This document shows, piece after piece, positions 1-11,241 of a stretch of 55,905 bases of DNA. The stretch comes from Terana coerulea (Eukaryota > Basidiomycota > Agaricomycetes > Polyporales > Phanerochaetaceae). The stretch lies in contig JAKOGH010000760.1 of NCBI GenBank assembly GCA_024811115.1, positions 1 to 55,905 on the forward strand, in the 5' to 3' direction. The position numbers were made by a program, and so were the translations under genes. Positions within the stretch are counted from its first letter, which is position 1. Each line of letters starts with the position of its first letter. The notes below the pieces were generated by a model. The model searched no databases, had not been told where the DNA came from, and worked only from the letters and a program-made list of their open reading frames with translations.

Positions 1-439
1 CATCTGAAAAAACCCCCTTACTATTCCTGCCTAATGCATGCTGATAAGCACTAATTCATTGCACATAAGCTTCAAAGTAACACAACTAGATAAATAGATA
101 CATTAGGCCAATAAGGCAGTTTAGTGAGGTCCTTTGCTAATTGTCTTAATTATTCTATATATTAGGGCAATTAGTCCTATTTCTCAGCTATTTGTTTCCT
201 TACTGTCCTATTTTGTTCCTCACATGCAGCTATAATACCACTACTGCTTGACTAGTCATCTGAGAAATCCCCCTTCTTAATTTAATCTGATGCTCTGTAT
301 TGCATATTTAGCTATCTATATACAAAGACTAAGCTACCTAACACAACAAACTACTTGTACTGTGCAGGTAAGCCCATGCACCATGCACCATACTCACCTG
401 CACTGCGCCATGCCCACCTGTGTGTTGTATCTGTCAGTA

Positions 440-1140
440 ACATACTTACGTACACCACTACCCTGGCCCTCATGTCGTGCACCAGCCCCTTCTGACGGGG
501 GCGCACTTGTCAGCGTCGGTCTGCACGCGTCGTGCTTCGCCACGTCCTGCGCGCCAGCGCCGGCGCGGTACGCGTGCTGCGCTCGTTGGCGTCGTGCTGG
601 GGTAGCTTGCTACCCTGGTCCCTCGCGTCGTGCGTCGGCCCTTTGTAACGGCACGCTCGCCTGCGTCGGCCTGCGCGCGTCGTGCTTCGCCACGTCCTGC
701 GCGCCGGCGTTGGCGTGGTGCGCATCCGTCGGCACCGTACGTGCGTGCGCCGCTGTCCCGCCCTGCGTATCTTGCGCGTCGTGCTGTACGCGCCGGTTTC
801 TTGTGCGTCGGCGTCGCGCTCACCTGCGTCGGTCTGCGCGCGTCGTGCTTCGCCACGTCCCGCGCGCCGGTGTTGGTGTTATGCGCGTGCTGCGTTCTCG
901 GCGTCGCGCCTGTGTAGCTTGTTGCGCTGGTCCCTCGCGTCGTACGTCGGCCCTTTGTAACGGCGGCGCGCTCGCCTACGTCGGCCTGCGTGTGCTGTGC
1001 TTCACCACGTCCCGCGCGCCGGCGTCGGCGTTGTGCGCCGCCGTTCGTGTCGTACAGCGTCGTGTCGTGCGCGCCGGCTTCTTGTGCGTCGGTGTCGCGG
1101 CCGCCGGCGTTGAGCTTGTTGCGTCGTGCTTGACTACGCG
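440..1140. repeat. GC-rich imperfect tandem units inside left repeat
   Basis: A motif close to TCGTGCTTCGCCACGTCC recurs at about 527, 677, 843 and 990, so units are roughly 150-165 bp. Long open frames on both strands here come from the CpG-rich composition and stop-codon scarcity; their translations are arginine, alanine and cysteine rich with no domain. The same block, more degraded, is at about 54420-55270. Confidence 0.75.
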
Positions 1141-1202
1141 GGCGTTCGCGCGGCGGTGTTAAGTTGCTGGTGGGGGATGCGTGGTGCCTATTCATGAAAG
1201 CA

Positions 1203-1237
1203 CCGTCCATAAGCCGTGCATGCACGGCCATGGACGG
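1203..1237. other. Nested palindromic hairpin (left copy)
   Basis: An outer stem of CCGTCCAT with ATGGACGG encloses an inner perfect palindrome CCGTGCATGCACGG. In the right copy (55307-55341) the outer stem has changed on both sides while pairing is kept, so the structure itself seems to be selected, or to be kept by replication of the element. Confidence 0.7.
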
Positions 1238-1520
1238 CTCTGGGTAACAGCGGTGGATCGCGGCGAGAGGGCCACGTACCTCGTTTGCAGGAGCCTCTCC
1301 TTCAACAGTCTTGCTCGATAATTCACGCGTCCCCCACTCTTGTGTGGTGTCGCTTGGGTCCTGGTGTCGCGGTAGGTGGTCGCGACGCAGCTAACGCGTC
1401 GGTTAGGAATGAGGGACCGAGGGAATGAAAGATGACGCCAACCAAACGCGAAGGGTTAAGGCGCTTCAATATACCCAGTAAGTTATGACCATTCTGTACG
1501 ATAATACACTCAAGCCGCTA

Positions 1521-1577
1521 TGGCGCAGTTGTTAATCTACTGGGCGCGTTTACCCAGGTGGTCCTGGGTTCAAGTCC
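1521..1577 (+). promoter_or_regulatory. tRNA-like Pol III A and B boxes (left copy)
   Basis: TGGCGCAGTTGT at 1521-1532 fits an A box, and GGTTCAAGTCC at 1567-1577 is a good B box; the spacing is tRNA-like. The acceptor and T stems do not pair, so this is not a functional tRNA. It looks like the tRNA-derived head or internal promoter of a SINE-like repeat. Confidence 0.6.
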
Positions 1578-1589
1578 TTCTCCGGGTGC

Positions 1590-2570
1590 ATTGTGGTTAT
1601 TTCTGATCATCTTTTTTGAGCCTCGGCCCATTAACAAAAGCATACAGTGTGAATTGCTTTGGTCGTCTGTGAAGCAGTCACTCTTTTAGAGCTATTGTGA
1701 TATTTAAAATTGATTGCAACTTGTTGTTCAACTGTGGCAAATGGCAATTATATAAGAATATAGACATTCTAGGCAAAAGCAGCTCTTTTTAGCAATTGTA
1801 CAGAGCTTATATATTAGGTTATAAAGGTAATATTAAAGAGCTTCAGACTTGTCATTAACAATATCCTTAAAGCTTTGTGCACTTTGAAAACCAGTCTAAT
1901 AAGGAATCCATTATGCATTTATGTGCCAACTAGGCTGAAATAGAGAATAGTAGCTACATTAACTCTAAAAGTGTAATAGTATAAGTATATAGATTAGCTG
2001 ATTGGCAGAAAAAGGAGGACATAGAACTAAATTAGCTTTAAGCAATACAATAATAAGAGTCTAAGTAATAAATAAAAGCAATAGCAAAATAAGTGTCATA
2101 AGCTCTAGATAATGTCATAAATATGATACAAATAACAAGCAAATAAGTAAAAAGCTAATAATAAGCTACTGATAAAATATGCAATAGTGAGAAATTAGAT
2201 AAAAGAAATATAGTAAATGAGCTAATGAAAGAATGCAATAAGGCATTGGTAAGGGATAAAAAGTCAATTAGGTAGTAAAAAGCCATTAATAATCAGCAGA
2301 TTAGAATGTTAAAAGGCAATGGGCTGTTTAGCAAGCTAATAGATGTAGATTAGCTAAATAAACTATATTTTAAGAATACATTTTCACAAAAAGCGAAAAA
2401 GAGCATAATAAACAATTTAATGTTAAATAAGAAGCATAAAGCACAGATTAGAAAGAGGGGTTTTTCCAGATGTGGTGTATATATGATGCTATCAATAGCT
2501 GCCAAAAAAGGCAACTGGCAGCCTCTATCAGACACTGAGCTTTAAAACATCATAATGTAAGGCTTTTGCA
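1590..2570. other. AT-rich tail of left repeat, no gene
   Basis: Very AT-rich sequence full of AATA and TAAGC words. The first about 400 bases match the right copy (55670-55905); beyond that no comparison is possible because the window ends. No coding signal was seen. Confidence 0.6.
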
Positions 2571-2659
2571 CTATGAACTCTTCAGATGTCAATATATAAC
2601 TCTATTATAATCTACCATCACAATTATACTGATTTGACAGAGTAAAGCTGATATATACA

Positions 2660-2815
2660 TGGTTCAATGGTTCGAACCAGTTTGAACCCTGAACTGAACC
2701 AACCAAGACCAGTTCATACTGGTTCAGTTCAGTTCGGTTCAGGTTCGGCTGCTAAACACTTGGTTCTGGTTCTGGTTCGGACAAAAATGGACCCGAACCG
2801 AACTGAACTGAACTT
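2660..2815. repeat. GGTTC / GAACC simple-sequence tract
   Basis: A dense run of GGTTC, GGTTCGG and GAACC, GAACTG words, with blocks in both orientations that can fold back on each other. It sits exactly where the AT-rich repeat tail ends. Confidence 0.7.
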
Positions 2816-3813
2816 TGGCAACACTATATGTGAGCAACCATGGCTCTCTGTTCTCTATTATCATTGCAGAGTGTGTACCTTATTCCATGTACAGTAGATG
2901 GTGTAGACATAATATATCTGTTTAATCGGACCAAAACTGCATGTTCAAACTGTCAATGAAAGGGTACCCGTATGGTTGAGTCTGTACCTACTAGACCTTC
3001 CAGACCACTAGGTTCTGGGCTGATCTGGATACCAAACCAAAGAGTGTTGTAGGTATGAGTGTTCTGTATTGGTCTGGAGTAGCATTGGCCTGGTCTGACT
3101 GGGTCTGTATCAGGGGTTAAGTCCAGCAATCCGAGTGGTCCGGATTGGTCTGAGCGCTCTGTACCACTTGTGCTTTTTCCAGATGGAGTGTATGCCGCTG
3201 TATGCGCTGCACTTCTACATGTCCTTGTGTTCCAAGAGCTTGATCACCAACACGAGAAGGCAGATATATGGTTTACTAACTACTGGCTCCGTTAGTCACG
3301 GTTTTGCAACAAAGGGACTGAGGGTGGCGGAGCGCTTTCCCGAAGCCGGTTACACCAGCGGTCGGAATATGCCGAAAACTACGCAGCGCCGGCGCGCCAG
3401 GCGACCCTTCCGCCGAATTTCTGCGGTCTTCGACCTACCTTCCACCGTCGCGTCCTGGTCGTGTCCGACCGTCACGTCGCAGCGGCAACTCGGACTCCCC
3501 TTCGAGAAGTTTACAGCAGATAATCCACGCCTACTCTTCGCGCTCCATTGCATAGCCGGGCATGCAGTGGCAGACTGCAGTCGTCTAGGCGGTAACACCT
3601 CGATATAACACTGAAAGCTCTTGTTGCTGAGCGCTGAATTTTTGTCGTGCTGTTCTAAGCACTCGCTCGTAGCGTTACTTTATTTACTGCTTCTTTACGA
3701 GTTTCAAGCTTCAGAACTTCAGCATTCGCTGAGCACAGAAGAGCAATACTATAACCTAAAACTTCTCGCCAGCATCGTAGTGAGAGTACACGGATATCGC
3801 TGGTAGAATAGAA
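2816..3813. other. Intergenic stretch, no supported gene
   Basis: About 2990-3170 is enriched for GGTCTG and CCAGAC words, like a diverged continuation of the preceding tract. Base composition turns GC-rich near 3290. An open frame of 157 codons at 3135-3608 (+) lies across this change and has no recognisable domain, so it is not called. Downstream is the 3' end of the reductase gene. Confidence 0.5.
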
Positions 3814-6800
3814 TCACATGCTATCCAGATAGTTGTTCTTCCTCCAATACTGCACCCACTTCCTTGCATGCTTCTCTGACAATGGCTCCAAATGACACAT
3901 CGTTGGGCTGCACAACTGCAGCTTCGAAGTGGCGTAGCGTGCTTCTGTACCTGAGCTTCCCGAACCGACGACTTGTTGTGGAGAAGCCATGGTATGAAAG
4001 AAGGGAAGTAACTTGAGTGCCGGCTGCAAGCAGTGACCGTTAGAAAGTATGCATGGCTGAGAATATAGTATCAACGCACGATCTTGACCATATCCTCGAT
4101 AGTTGCCGCCGCGGCAACGTCCTCTAGCTTTTGCAGCCACTGATCCATGGGAATAAGGCGAACGCCAGCTCCAAGCTCGTCAACAATGCCAAGGGCGATT
4201 ACTTGCCACGGGATAGGGCGGGGATGAACAAGATTGATGAGTCGGGGAAGGCTCTCATTGGACAGGACTAAGTCGGTGTAGACACTCCCAACGGCGTCCA
4301 GAGGTACCCACGAAATGGGCTAAGAAAGATTCAAATATGGACTGTGGGTATAGTAAAACGCATACTCACCGTTGTTATCTCCGGTAGATATCCTAGAGCA
4401 GCACCTGACTTTATCATGATGGGAAACCATTCTCGAGTACCCCACGCCCCCGTTCCCAACGGTCCGCATGCTTGGCCCAGCCTGACAGACGTGGTGAGTA
4501 CACCGCATCCTGAAACCTCGCTAAGAATCTAGAGTAATTGACCCGAGTTAAGCTTTGAACACGCAAAGCCATTACGCCTTACCTGCTCCGCCACGAATTT
4601 TGAAGCGCTGTACCCAGAGCCAGTGGCATGCCGGATATCGGAAAGTGGACATTCAGGTACTGCTCCTTGTGCGGGACCCCACTGACCAGCTACGCTGATG
4701 GACGAAGTAAAGATTACTGTGATGGGTCTAGTGGACGACTTGCAGGCATTCGTCAGGTTGCACAGGCCAGCAATCTGGTCGTCGTAGTCACGAAGGGGAA
4801 TGTTGAAGTCAACAGTCCAGGCATTGTGAATTACGTGGGTGACTGATTGGATAACCTGAATTTCGCTTAATGGGTCTGCAGATAGATGGAAGCAAGTTCT
4901 GGCTCACCTGTTGATACGCATCGCAGGATAGACCAAAGTCTTTCCTCCCAAGGTCGCCGACAAGTTTAACCAACTTGGTATGGCTCAATAATTCGGAAGG
5001 TAATTGTTGGGTATCAAAAGCTGATTGCAGGCGGTCCTTCCCATCCGCGGATGGCCTATTAAGAGCAAAAACTCGCCCAATCCTGTCGTTGAGCAGCAAT
5101 GAAGCTAGAATATGCGATCCGACATTACCAGTCGCGCCTGTGAGCAGGACAACTGGCTTAGAATCCATGTTCACGGTCACCGCATACTTCAATAGCATGT
5201 CCTCAATGTCGTGAACTTGGACAGCCGCAGGCTCGACAGGGTATTTTGCAGGGGAAGGCGAAAATAACAGCTCAGAGATCAGCTGCGCAATCCCGCGAAT
5301 AGTAGGGAACTCGAAGACGAGGGCGGGTGGTAAGCGGGATTTAGCAGCTGTCGCGTGGGATGCCGCAGAAAGACGTAGAGCAGCTGCGATGCGGTGTTGC
5401 AGGACTGTTGCAGACAGGCTGGGTACTAGATCAGCTGTCAGCCCCGGCCGTCTTGGACATATACACACCTGTCGAATCCTTGGTGAAATAGATTATCTTC
5501 TGGAGTCAAGGACTGTAAACTTCCTACGGCCATCGCCTGCCTGGTCAGCCAACGAGTTACGTCTTCCAGCTCCCAGCTGCAGGGAGGCTCCGTACTGTTT
5601 TCACTGGTAGTCACGAAGCCGACATTGTATCTGTGCACCCGTATTAGCACGAGAACTCAGTTGATGCATATGACTAGATGTCCTACAGATTGTCGATTTC
5701 CTGAGAGTACAGGTCCAGGGCCTGCTTCCGTATGATTGTCCCTTTCGGTGAGCGCGGTAGAGGCTTGGAGAAGGTGGTAACTATGATCATCTCCTTGTAT
5801 ATCTTGGAAAACGCTGGTCCCATGCGGTTAGCTTCTTCGACTACCGGCCTATTAAGAGCCACATAAGTCAGGCGTGTAGGAACGGTACGCTGCACGTACC
5901 ATATAGCATCGCGGAAGTTTGAGATGGCCTCCGGCCTACTGTGGTTGAGCGAATCGCGAGGTTCTACAAGAAGTCCGGCTTGCTGTCTTTCCCGCCCAAA
6001 CATCAAACAGCCCTTCGATAGGGTGCTGGCGCCGATATAGCTCTCCTGCGCAACCGGAACAATTTTTTCTCCTATGAAACATCCAATATATCAGCGACAG
6101 AGGGCACCAGGTGAGAACGCTGCTCACCAGTGCTGAGTACAATGAGGTCATCCTTACGTCCAACGCTATATTATGCTTGAGATTCTACCATAGAAAGTGA
6201 AACAAGGCACTTACATTTTCCACAAGCCCTGTCGGACAGGATGTGGAACAAAAGGTCCGAAGTAGTATAGGCATTCTCTCCCGCCACGTTGTGAATTGGT
6301 AACTGCCAGTGAGGAGTCTCCTTTTTGTGGTCATCAGCAAAGGGGTACATAGATAAACATGTACTCTACACGTACAATGAGTACCAGCTCATGCGTTCCG
6401 TTTCCTTGTGGTATCCATCGCGCAGCTGTCGTGGCGGATAGCTGCTTGTAGTCCCAGTCTTGGTCGACCTCCAGTGGTGCGAGAGATCCAGACGTTTCGT
6501 CCCAAGACTTCATGGGGGACCCGAATTCTGTAGCCCCATATCCGGAAAAGATGCGAATGCCGTTCTCGACCATGCACTTGCCCACCGAAGAGGACAGCGG
6601 TCCCCCTCCAAAAAGCTGTGCAAGGCGTTATCCCCGAAATGATATGGGTAATGCGTGACGTACCAGTATCTGGAGTGTCTTCAGATACGCCATTATTTCC
6701 GCGGAGTGCGACCACGCCTATGTTGTGGTGGTTAGTGACGTGTTGGATGTGTCGAAGTACATACGCACCTCTACCGTGGAAGGTACCGCGTACACCCCGG

Positions 6801-7761
6801 AACAGCCGGTACATTTCACCACTTCATACGCACTCTGCGGCTGAGGAACAACAGGAGGTGCTGGGTACTGCGGTGCGTACAGAGCTATAGGTTGTCCACT
6901 GATAAGCGGGTCGCATAGCTGCACAACAAAACCCATCATATGAAACATGGGCAGCCCCGTTGTACCGAAGCGAATTGCGCGCGAGCGTGCGCCCATAGCG
7001 AAGCCTACACCAGAATATCAGCGATTATCTCGCCGTTAAAACCGGTAACCTTACTTCGTGTACACCATTGACGCAGACGTCTGTGTGTGAAAGGTATAGT
7101 CTTGGGCAATCCAGTGGACCCAGAGGAATGCATGTAAAGAACCACGCGATCTGGCTCGAATGGCTCATCCGATCCTGGGTAAGGATGAGCCGCCATTGAC
7201 GCTTCCTGAATAAAACCCGGAAGAAATGGAAAAGCGAACTCGAGTGTGGCAACGTCGACCAGGTGAAGTTCGATTCCTTTGCTGACCATTGCATCCCGTA
7301 CTTGATGCGCTAGCAACGAGGTAGTCTCCTGGAATAGGACGTGGAAGCATTTGCTTGTCTCCAACATGAAACATACTGCTTCTGCCGAATTTCTAGGTGA
7401 CATGGGGTATGGCTGAACACAAGACTGTCAACGCACGTAATGTCGTAGTCTATCTACCACTCACCACAAGTCCTGCCCTGAATAACCCCATGGTCGCTGC
7501 AATGTATAGAACGGTGTCGGTATGGAGAAGGAGAGTCACAACTTGGTTGTCATTCCCCGCTCTGATCGGACGTAGCGTCTGCGCGATCATCGAGCTTGCC
7601 TTTGCCATTTGGGCATACGAAATACTCGATACTTCTCCGCTATAAAGCTGAGAAGGATATAGAACCCAGGGTAGGTCGGGATTGTGGATCGCATGAAAGT
7701 CGACTAGGGCAGGGAGAGTATCAACAGAACCATCGAGGGGAGGTAGGATACAATTAGCCAT
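3814..7761 (-). CDS. NRPS-like carboxylic acid reductase (A-T-R)
   Basis: Fourteen exons reconstruct a protein of about 1,089 residues, the usual size of fungal adenylation-thiolation-reductase enzymes, which activate a carboxylic acid with ATP, load it on phosphopantetheine and release it as an aldehyde with NADPH. Exons (high to low): 7761-7465, 7412-7055, 7004-6769, 6717-6664, 6615-6376, 6320-6215, 6165-6128, 6071-5687, 5630-5469, 5418-4908, 4855-4583, 4528-4370, 4319-4080, 4023-3814. Seen: AMP-binding motif HSSGSTGLPK (about 194), GYGATEFG (about 340), GRKDD, carrier motif FHQGFDSLSA with its serine at about 626, Rossmann motif TGATGNVG (about 719), TSSIS (about 846) and YSASK (Tyr about 878). 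The frame breaks once, in exon 6 at 6249-6254, where one T is missing from a coding T-run. The carrier serine codon is split by an intron (AG|C). Substrate is not readable from sequence; an aryl acid is my guess. Confidence 0.92.
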
Positions 7762-7809
7762 GCTGCGAGTGAAAGCCGTTGAGTAGGCGAAGCCAACCTG
7801 GTAGCCTTG

Positions 7810-7815
7810 TATATA
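7810..7815 (-). promoter_or_regulatory. TATA box of the NRPS-like gene
   Basis: TATATA lies 49 bases upstream of the chosen ATG (7759-7761). Similar spacing is seen for the other cluster genes, which supports this start. Confidence 0.5.
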
Positions 7816-8099
7816 AGACACCCAGCTCCTAGAATTTCCACACTTGCAAACAAGGAGAAATGCCCCTTGGCGCAGCAACCTGCTTCCGGAAAACATCAGC
7901 GTTGTATGTGTTAAAATTGTGCTGACCTCACAAATTGTGGTTTGAAACGCATGCACCCGGCGGCCGGTAAGTAGCATCATATAACTTTATCAACGAGGGC
8001 TCGCTGCGAGCTCAATTCAAATCACGCTCGAAGTACACGTTAAGCCGCCGCCGCATCTTCACATGCGCAGAGTGAAGGTGTCCACGAGAACACAAACAT

Positions 8100-9009
8100 C
8101 ATCTTGTAATGCAGTTCAATCTGGGGTACAAAGATGAGTTGCGGCGGTGTATAATGGAAGGTTCACCCAGGAAACAGTGCCCAAAAGCCATCTCATGTTC
8201 GGTTGGACGTCGAAGGACATGATCGCATCTCAATTCTACGACAGGGCCCAAGTCGTCGGATAAGTACAGCCCGAAGGGATACCGAGAGCTCCACTCCGAG
8301 TTTTGAAATCGGAGTATGAAAGATGTTGACGTCACCCTAGTGTCACACAGTACAGTGGTTTGTATCTCACCATGAGTCTTCTACGTTTCTTTCCGAAGCC
8401 AAAAAGGACAGACAGGTGTCGACGCAAGGTTGCTAATAGACGCTGGGCGGCGATCACAAGGTTGCGGCAAAACCCGATACTGGAGTCGCAGAGTTAGCGC
8501 TTGTCGTATCCAGACATGGTTTGCCATTCTACCCCAAGCAGTGGGTTTCTGTTGGAGGAGCATTGTTGCTAAACGTAACGGTACGAGCCACAGCATTTAG
8601 CGAGGCACTGCGCATGTTTCTCACAAGTGCCATAGAGCATGACATTGCATCTTGCTTCTGTGCGATCTCCCGCTGTCCGTAGTGGGTTCCGGAGCTTGCT
8701 GAGTACAGATGCGCCGTACTCACTTCTGTATCCGCGCGTGTGAAGTCTCAACGTAGGTTTTAGCGACATCCGCGGTGTCGTTACTAAGCAGGCCGCTTCC
8801 ATTGTCATCTTAACCCGATTCCACTGCTCAAATGTTGCGAGGTCCATCCAACAGAATACGTTTCCTTCTGGTATGACGACCGCCGGAGGAAAACTCGGAC
8901 TATTAGCCTTCTTGGAAGTGTAATGAATTCCCCAGACACTCTCAACTGTGCAGATTCGTGAACCATGCGATTTTCTAGCATCTGAGTGACTGCATTCCTT
9001 GCGCCGCAT
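8100..9009 (-). CDS. Uncertain hypothetical gene between reductase and transporter
   Basis: Three blocks on the minus strand read like protein: about 9009-8740 (contains PEGNVFCWMDLATFEQW), about 8720-8530 (contains LNAVARTVTFSNNAPP) and about 8335-8100 (contains WSSRYPFGLYLSDDLGP). A possible splice donor GTGAGT follows the first block near 8735. I do not recognise the family and could not join the blocks into one frame with certainty, so the ends are approximate. If unreal, the interval is a shared divergent promoter region for the reductase (-) and transporter (+). Confidence 0.3.
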
Positions 9010-9081
9010 ACCGAGTCATCCGATAGTAAGTTCCCAAAACAGTGTCACGGGAATGACTTCTTCACTTGAGCAGCAGCAGAT

Positions 9082-9087
9082 TATAAA
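9082..9087 (+). promoter_or_regulatory. TATA box of the MFS gene
   Basis: TATAAA about 56 bases upstream of the ATG at 9143, matching the spacing seen at the reductase gene. Confidence 0.45.
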
Positions 9088-9142
9088 GCTCGTACTCTTT
9101 CTCGAGTATGCCCACACATTCTTGAGCATTTCACGTTCTGAA

Positions 9143-11241
9143 ATGAGCAAGCCCAGCAACTTTGTCGCAAGTCCTATACAGGAGCAGATGACCTCGGCAA
9201 CCGAGCCAGCGACGTCGCTTCCTGGGTACAACCCGACCAAGACTTTTGAAGATTGGAACATGAGCAAGAACACACCCGACGGTGCTGCGAACTCAGTTGA
9301 ATGCAAGGTCTGTTGGGTGGCATGGTATTCCAGACATGCTCCTAACTTCCAATGTCTTGTACAATAGGAAACCTCCCCAGATACGTGGGAGATGAATGGT
9401 AACAACCCTCGTAATTGGACTTTGAAGAAGAAATGGAGGATGATTCTCATTGTAAGTATCCTCAAGTCATGTATTCAAATTGAATGCTCATTTTTACGCG
9501 AAGATCTCGCTCTATACTTTCGTCTCTCCCTTGGCCAGCTCTATCATGTCCCCGGCATTGCCAGACATAGCAAGGCATTTCGGTATTACCAGCGGGACCA
9601 TTGTTGCCATGACCCTCAGCATTTTCCTTCTATCCTTTGCCCTCGGGCCGCTCATCTTGGCCCCTCTAACGGAAATATATGGGCGTACATGGGTAAGTAG
9701 ACTACTGTCGTTCCTCCGATGATATGTACTCAAACCAAATCTTAATAGGTCCTTCACATCTGCAATTTGCTATTTCTGGGCTCTAATCTTGGCTGTGCGT
9801 TTGCCCCAAATACCGGTACGCTCCTTGGCATGCGGGTAATGTGTGAGTATTTTAACTCTTAAATATTTCTCTGTGATACTGACTCATCATGTAGCCGGGT
9901 TTTGGGGAAGCAGCGGTCTTGCCTGTGGCGCAGCCATTGTGGGTGACCTTTTGTGGAGAAGGAACGAGCATTTGCGATGGCCGTGTTCAGCCTCGGTCCT
10001 CTTGTTGGACCCGCCATAGGTCCTATCGCGGGCGGGTTCTTGACCGAGACCGTCGGTTTCAAGTGGATATTTATCACCATCTCCGTCTTGGCTGGCGTTG
10101 CAGGAGCTCTTGGCATACCGTTCTTCCGGGAGACGTATGGCCCAGTCGTTCGCATGCGGCTGACGGCAACGGAGGGGCATCGCGAGCTGGGCCTGCCTGT
10201 AAACGCTCCAGTTGCGCAGAACAGCGAAAGCAAGCTGCAGTTCATGTGGAAGAGCATGTCCCGCCCATTCATCTTACTCGCGCGAAGCTTTGTATGCTTC
10301 ATCCTCAGTCTATACATGGCTTTGTGAGTACCGAAGTCTTAATTCTCTCGCCATAACACTCAAAAGCTGCTTATTAGCCAGTATGGTATGCTACATGTCT
10401 GTGTGCCAGGTATTCACATCGTCTCACATGCTCTTATAGGCATCTTTTACTTGATGTTCGCTACATTCCCCTGTATGTTACATGTCTCATATGAGGGCCA
10501 ATGCTGACAGTATTGGCATGCCTAGCGCTTTTCACGGAAGTTTATCACTTTTCCGCTGGTCTGACGGGCCTATGCTATATTGGCCTTGGAGCTGGATTTG
10601 TGATTGCCACAGTATACGGTGGGAGTCTCGCTGATACCAGCTACCGCAAGGTGAGTCAAGGAAGTCTGTACGTGCACTCATACTAACCCCTGCAACCCCT
10701 ATAGCTCTGCGCCAAGCATGGCAATAAAGGGAAACCAGAGTACCGCATCCCGGCGGTTATCTTCGGCTCCTTCTTCGTTCCAATCGGGCTTCTGTAAGCT
10801 TACTCAATGATCCATGACATGCGCCACTAACCGCCCGTTTCTCCAGTTGGTACGGCTGGTCAGCCCAAGCTCGTATCCATTGGATCATGCCCATCATCGG
10901 CTCTGGAATCTTCGGCTTTGGGATGGCAACAACGTTGTACGTCATTTATGTTTGCTTCAGTTCACCTCTTAGGCTTAGTGCTTTTCAGCATTCCTATCTT
11001 ACTCTATCTCGTGGACGCCTTCACCTACGCCGCTTCTGCGCTTGCGGCTGCCTCTGTGTTCCGCTGTGTCCTCGGTTTTGTCTTTCCCTTATTTGGACAA
11101 CAGATGTTTGGAGCTCTGGGGTATGGAGGTGGAAATTCCTTGCTAGCTGGACTCGCAATCATTCTTGGTATACCCTTCCCTGTTATCCTCTGGTACTACG
11201 GCGAGCAGATTAGGAAGAGGAGTAGCTTGGCCCGGGGCTGA
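9143..11241 (+). CDS. Major facilitator superfamily transporter (DHA1-like)
   Basis: Eleven exons give about 519 residues, normal for fungal drug:proton antiporters of the plasma membrane. Exons: 9143-9307, 9368-9451, 9504-9692, 9749-9842, 9895-10323, 10378-10385, 10440-10472, 10526-10650, 10705-10793, 10847-10936, 10989-11241. Seen: hydrophilic N-terminus with NPRNW, first helix ending SPALPDIARHFG, motif A-like LAPLTEIYGR (about 136), motif C-like GPLVGPAIGPIAGG, and a final GGGNSLLAG helix pair. The sixth exon is only 8 nt. One T is missing from a coding T-run at 9949-9952; restoring the length reopens the frame, giving a continuous transporter. It lies next to the NRPS-like gene, so it is the likely exporter or self-protection pump of the product. 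Export of that product is inference; family membership is clear. Confidence 0.9.

Larger units (their letters stand above)
5..1990 (+). repeat. Left copy of about 2 kb direct repeat bracketing the cluster
   Basis: The first about 430 bases are nearly identical to 53953 onward, with only scattered single changes. Similarity continues more loosely through a GC-rich block, a hairpin, a tRNA-like A/B box pair and an AT-rich tail, as far as the right copy can be followed before the window ends. The two copies are in the same orientation, about 54 kb apart. The repeat may start left of the window, because the few bases before position 5 also resemble the right copy. No long protein-coding frame with recognisable similarity was found. 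The build resembles a large non-autonomous, Pol III-type element, but the family is not identified. Confidence 0.9.

Noticed and set aside
290..1231. Long open frames on both strands (290 and 253 codons) in the left repeat
   Set aside because: CpG-rich sequence lacks stops by composition; no domain, and the frame is not kept in the right copy.
1514..1591. Functional tRNA gene
   Set aside because: A and B boxes fit, but acceptor and T stems do not pair in either copy.
3135..3608. 157-codon open frame as a gene
   Set aside because: Straddles a composition change and has no recognisable motif or splice pattern.
6249..6254. Programmed -1 frameshift in the reductase
   Set aside because: C CTT TTG is not a canonical slippery heptamer, and similar one-base losses occur in runs of other genes, so sequence error is likelier.
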